Source: HGM11788 sp964654945
GTDB lineage: Bacteria; Bacillota; Clostridia; Lachnospirales; CAG-274
Direction of reading: 5' to 3'
Assembly: GCA_964654945.1 (NCBI GenBank)
Contig: CAZZLN010000036.1
Location: 1 to 19,815, forward strand
Length of the DNA stretch: 19,815 nucleotides
Shown: positions 18,598 through 19,815 of the stretch, piece after piece
How positions within the stretch are numbered: the first letter of the stretch is position 1
Layout of the letters: the number at the start of each line of letters is the position of its first letter
Notes under the pieces: generated by a model
What the model saw: only the letters and a program-made list of their open reading frames with translations
Databases searched by the model: none
Told to the model about the DNA's origin: nothing
Translations under genes and position numbers: made by a program

Positions 18598-19605
18598 ATG
18601 TATCAGCTTAAAGCTTCTGATGGTTATAAGTCTGTGCTTAATCTTAGAGATACTCAAAGAGCAATAAAGCTCTGTAAAGATACTTTTGAACGCCGTCTTG
18701 CAAAGGTTATAGGTCTTGAACGTATTACTGCACCTATTTTAGTATGGGGAAACAGCGGAATTAATGATGACCTTAACGGTGTTGAACGTAAGGTAAATTT
18801 TGATTTTAAAGAAATGGACGGAGAAGCTGAAATTGTTCAGTCCCTTGCAAAATGGAAACGTATGGCATTGCATATTTACGGCTTTAATCCCGGTGAAGGA
18901 TTATACACAGATATGAATGCAATAAGACGTGATGACCTTATTGATAATCTTCATTCTGTATTTGTTGACCAATGGGATTGGGAAAAGGTTATTATGCCTG
19001 AACAGAGAACAGAAAAATTTCTCGAAGAAACTGTACAGAAAATAGCTCACGCAATTTATCTTACACAGGAATTAGTAAAGGCTGATTTTCCTCAGCTTAC
19101 ACAAAAAATCAATCCTAATGTTTATTTCATAACATCACAGGAGCTTGAAGATAAATATCCCAAACTTACTCCTGAAGAAAGAGAAATTGAAATTACAAGA
19201 GAACATAAAACTGTATTTATTAAGAAAATTGGCGGCTTGCTTAACAGCGGCATACATCATGGCGGACGTGCTCCCGACTATGATGATTGGTCATTAAACG
19301 GTGACCTTTTTGTATGGAGCAATGCTTTTAATTCAGCTATTGAGGTTTCATCTATGGGAATAAGAGTTGACAGCAATTCTCTTATAAAACAGCTTAAAGA
19401 ATGCGGAAATGAGGACAGACTTAAATATTCTTACCATAAAGGTATTGCTGACGGAACTCTCCCTCTTACTATAGGCGGAGGAATAGGACAGTCAAGAATT
19501 TGTATGCTTATTCTTGAAAAAATACATATAGGAGAAGTGCAGGCTTCCGTCTGGCCTGAAGAAATGATAAATATTTGTAAAAATAAAGGCATAAATTTAC
19601 TTTAA
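18598..19605 (+). CDS. asnA: Aspartate-ammonia ligase (ammonia-dependent asparagine synthetase)
   Basis: 335 residues, normal for AsnA, a class II synthetase-like enzyme that makes asparagine from aspartate, ammonia and ATP. Recognised segments are ERITAPILVWGNSGINDDLN, VERKVNFDFKEM, AEIVQSLAKWKRMAL, GEGLYTDMNAIRRDD, SVFVDQWDWEKVI and a C-terminal LPLTIGGGIGQSRICMLIL. ATG 18598 follows AAAGGAGC. It is cotranscribed with asnS, so substrate supply and tRNA charging with asparagine are linked in one operon. Confidence 0.96.
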   Translation: MYQLKASDGYKSVLNLRDTQRAIKLCKDTFERRLAKVIGLERITAPILVWGNSGINDDLNGVERKVNFDFKEMDGEAEIVQSLAKWKRMALHIYGFNPGEGLYTDMNAIRRDDLIDNLHSVFVDQWDWEKVIMPEQRTEKFLEETVQKIAHAIYLTQELVKADFPQLTQKINPNVYFITSQELEDKYPKLTPEEREIEITREHKTVFIKKIGGLLNSGIHHGGRAPDYDDWSLNGDLFVWSNAFNSAIEVSSMGIRVDSNSLIKQLKECGNEDRLKYSYHKGIADGTLPLTIGGGIGQSRICMLILEKIHIGEVQASVWPEEMINICKNKGINLL

Positions 19606-19611
19606 CATTTT

Positions 19612-19642
19612 GACCTGCAAGAGCTTTTGCAGGTCTGTTTTT
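19612..19642 (+). terminator. Terminator after asnA
   Basis: GACCTGCAA (19612-19620) pairs with TTGCAGGTC (19627-19635), followed by TGTTTTTAT. Confidence 0.9.
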
Positions 19643-19649
19643 ATCATAA

Positions 19650-19815
19650 GGGTGCCTCTAAAAATCAGGGTAAAGCCAACGCAGACAGAATTTTCGAGAA
19701 CAATGAAAACAACCGCAGGCATAGCAGAAAAAAGCCTCCCTGCATCAGAACATTTTACGGAGTAAAATGCAAGCCTTCGTCTTGTCGGATTAATCTTTCC
19801 GATTCAATAATGCGA
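19650..19815. other. Unassigned right-end sequence, possible interspersed repeat
   Basis: No credible frame. The base composition is less AT-rich than the surrounding intergenic DNA. CATTTTAC (19751-19758) and GTAAAATG (19762-19769) form a tight 8-bp hairpin. The start (GGGTGCCTCTAAAAATC) looks like the edge of a repeat family, but only one copy is in the window. Confidence 0.3.

Overview
The DNA is AT-rich. The gene set (spmA/spmB spore maturation, cdaA-cdaR, Zn-type L31, asnA, strong AGGAGG ribosome sites) points to a spore-forming, low-GC member of the Clostridia. Nothing in the window fixes the genus. Two 100-N scaffold gaps show a draft or metagenome assembly.

Left third (about 1-8186): an integrated mobile element sits at the 3' end of rpsI. 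A 96-bp direct repeat with one mismatch (322-417 and 8091-8186) contains the last codons, stop and terminator of rpsI, and is read as attL and attR. Copies of an 11-bp integrase arm-type repeat lie just inside each end. Next to attR are a tyrosine integrase and a divergent CI/Cro-like switch. After these, mostly leftward, come a sigma-70-like factor, an iteron/AT-rich origin candidate, small cysteine-rich proteins and a long non-coding stretch with a three-copy motif. Then follow a ribbon-helix-helix protein, a probable type I toxin-antitoxin locus, two phage early-region-type proteins and a cargo gene with its own promoter at the attL end. No structural, packaging or conjugation gene lies between the repeats, so the element looks like a phage satellite or small integrative element, or a reduced prophage. 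Outside attL, at 1-321, is the C-terminal part of a phage head-morphogenesis protein cut off at the repeat, which suggests an older or tandem prophage at the same site.

Middle (8175-14689, leftward): rplM-rpsI with a promoter and leader; thiE; rpmE with its own promoter and terminator; rho behind a membrane-anchored, extremely acidic LysM protein (second gap in its poly-Asp tract); spmA-spmB behind a small membrane protein.

Right (14823-19605, rightward): cdaA-cdaR (c-di-AMP synthesis and its regulator) overlap by 11 bp. asnS-asnA follow from a near-consensus promoter, and asnA ends in a clear terminator. The last 165 bases hold no gene that I can identify.

The most interesting candidate is the 2334-2703 locus. 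A 20-residue membrane peptide has a Shine-Dalgarno complementary to its own 5' leader. It faces a convergent antisense RNA with a consensus promoter and shares a bidirectional terminator with it. The antisense promoter in turn overlaps a promoter for the ribbon-helix-helix gene.
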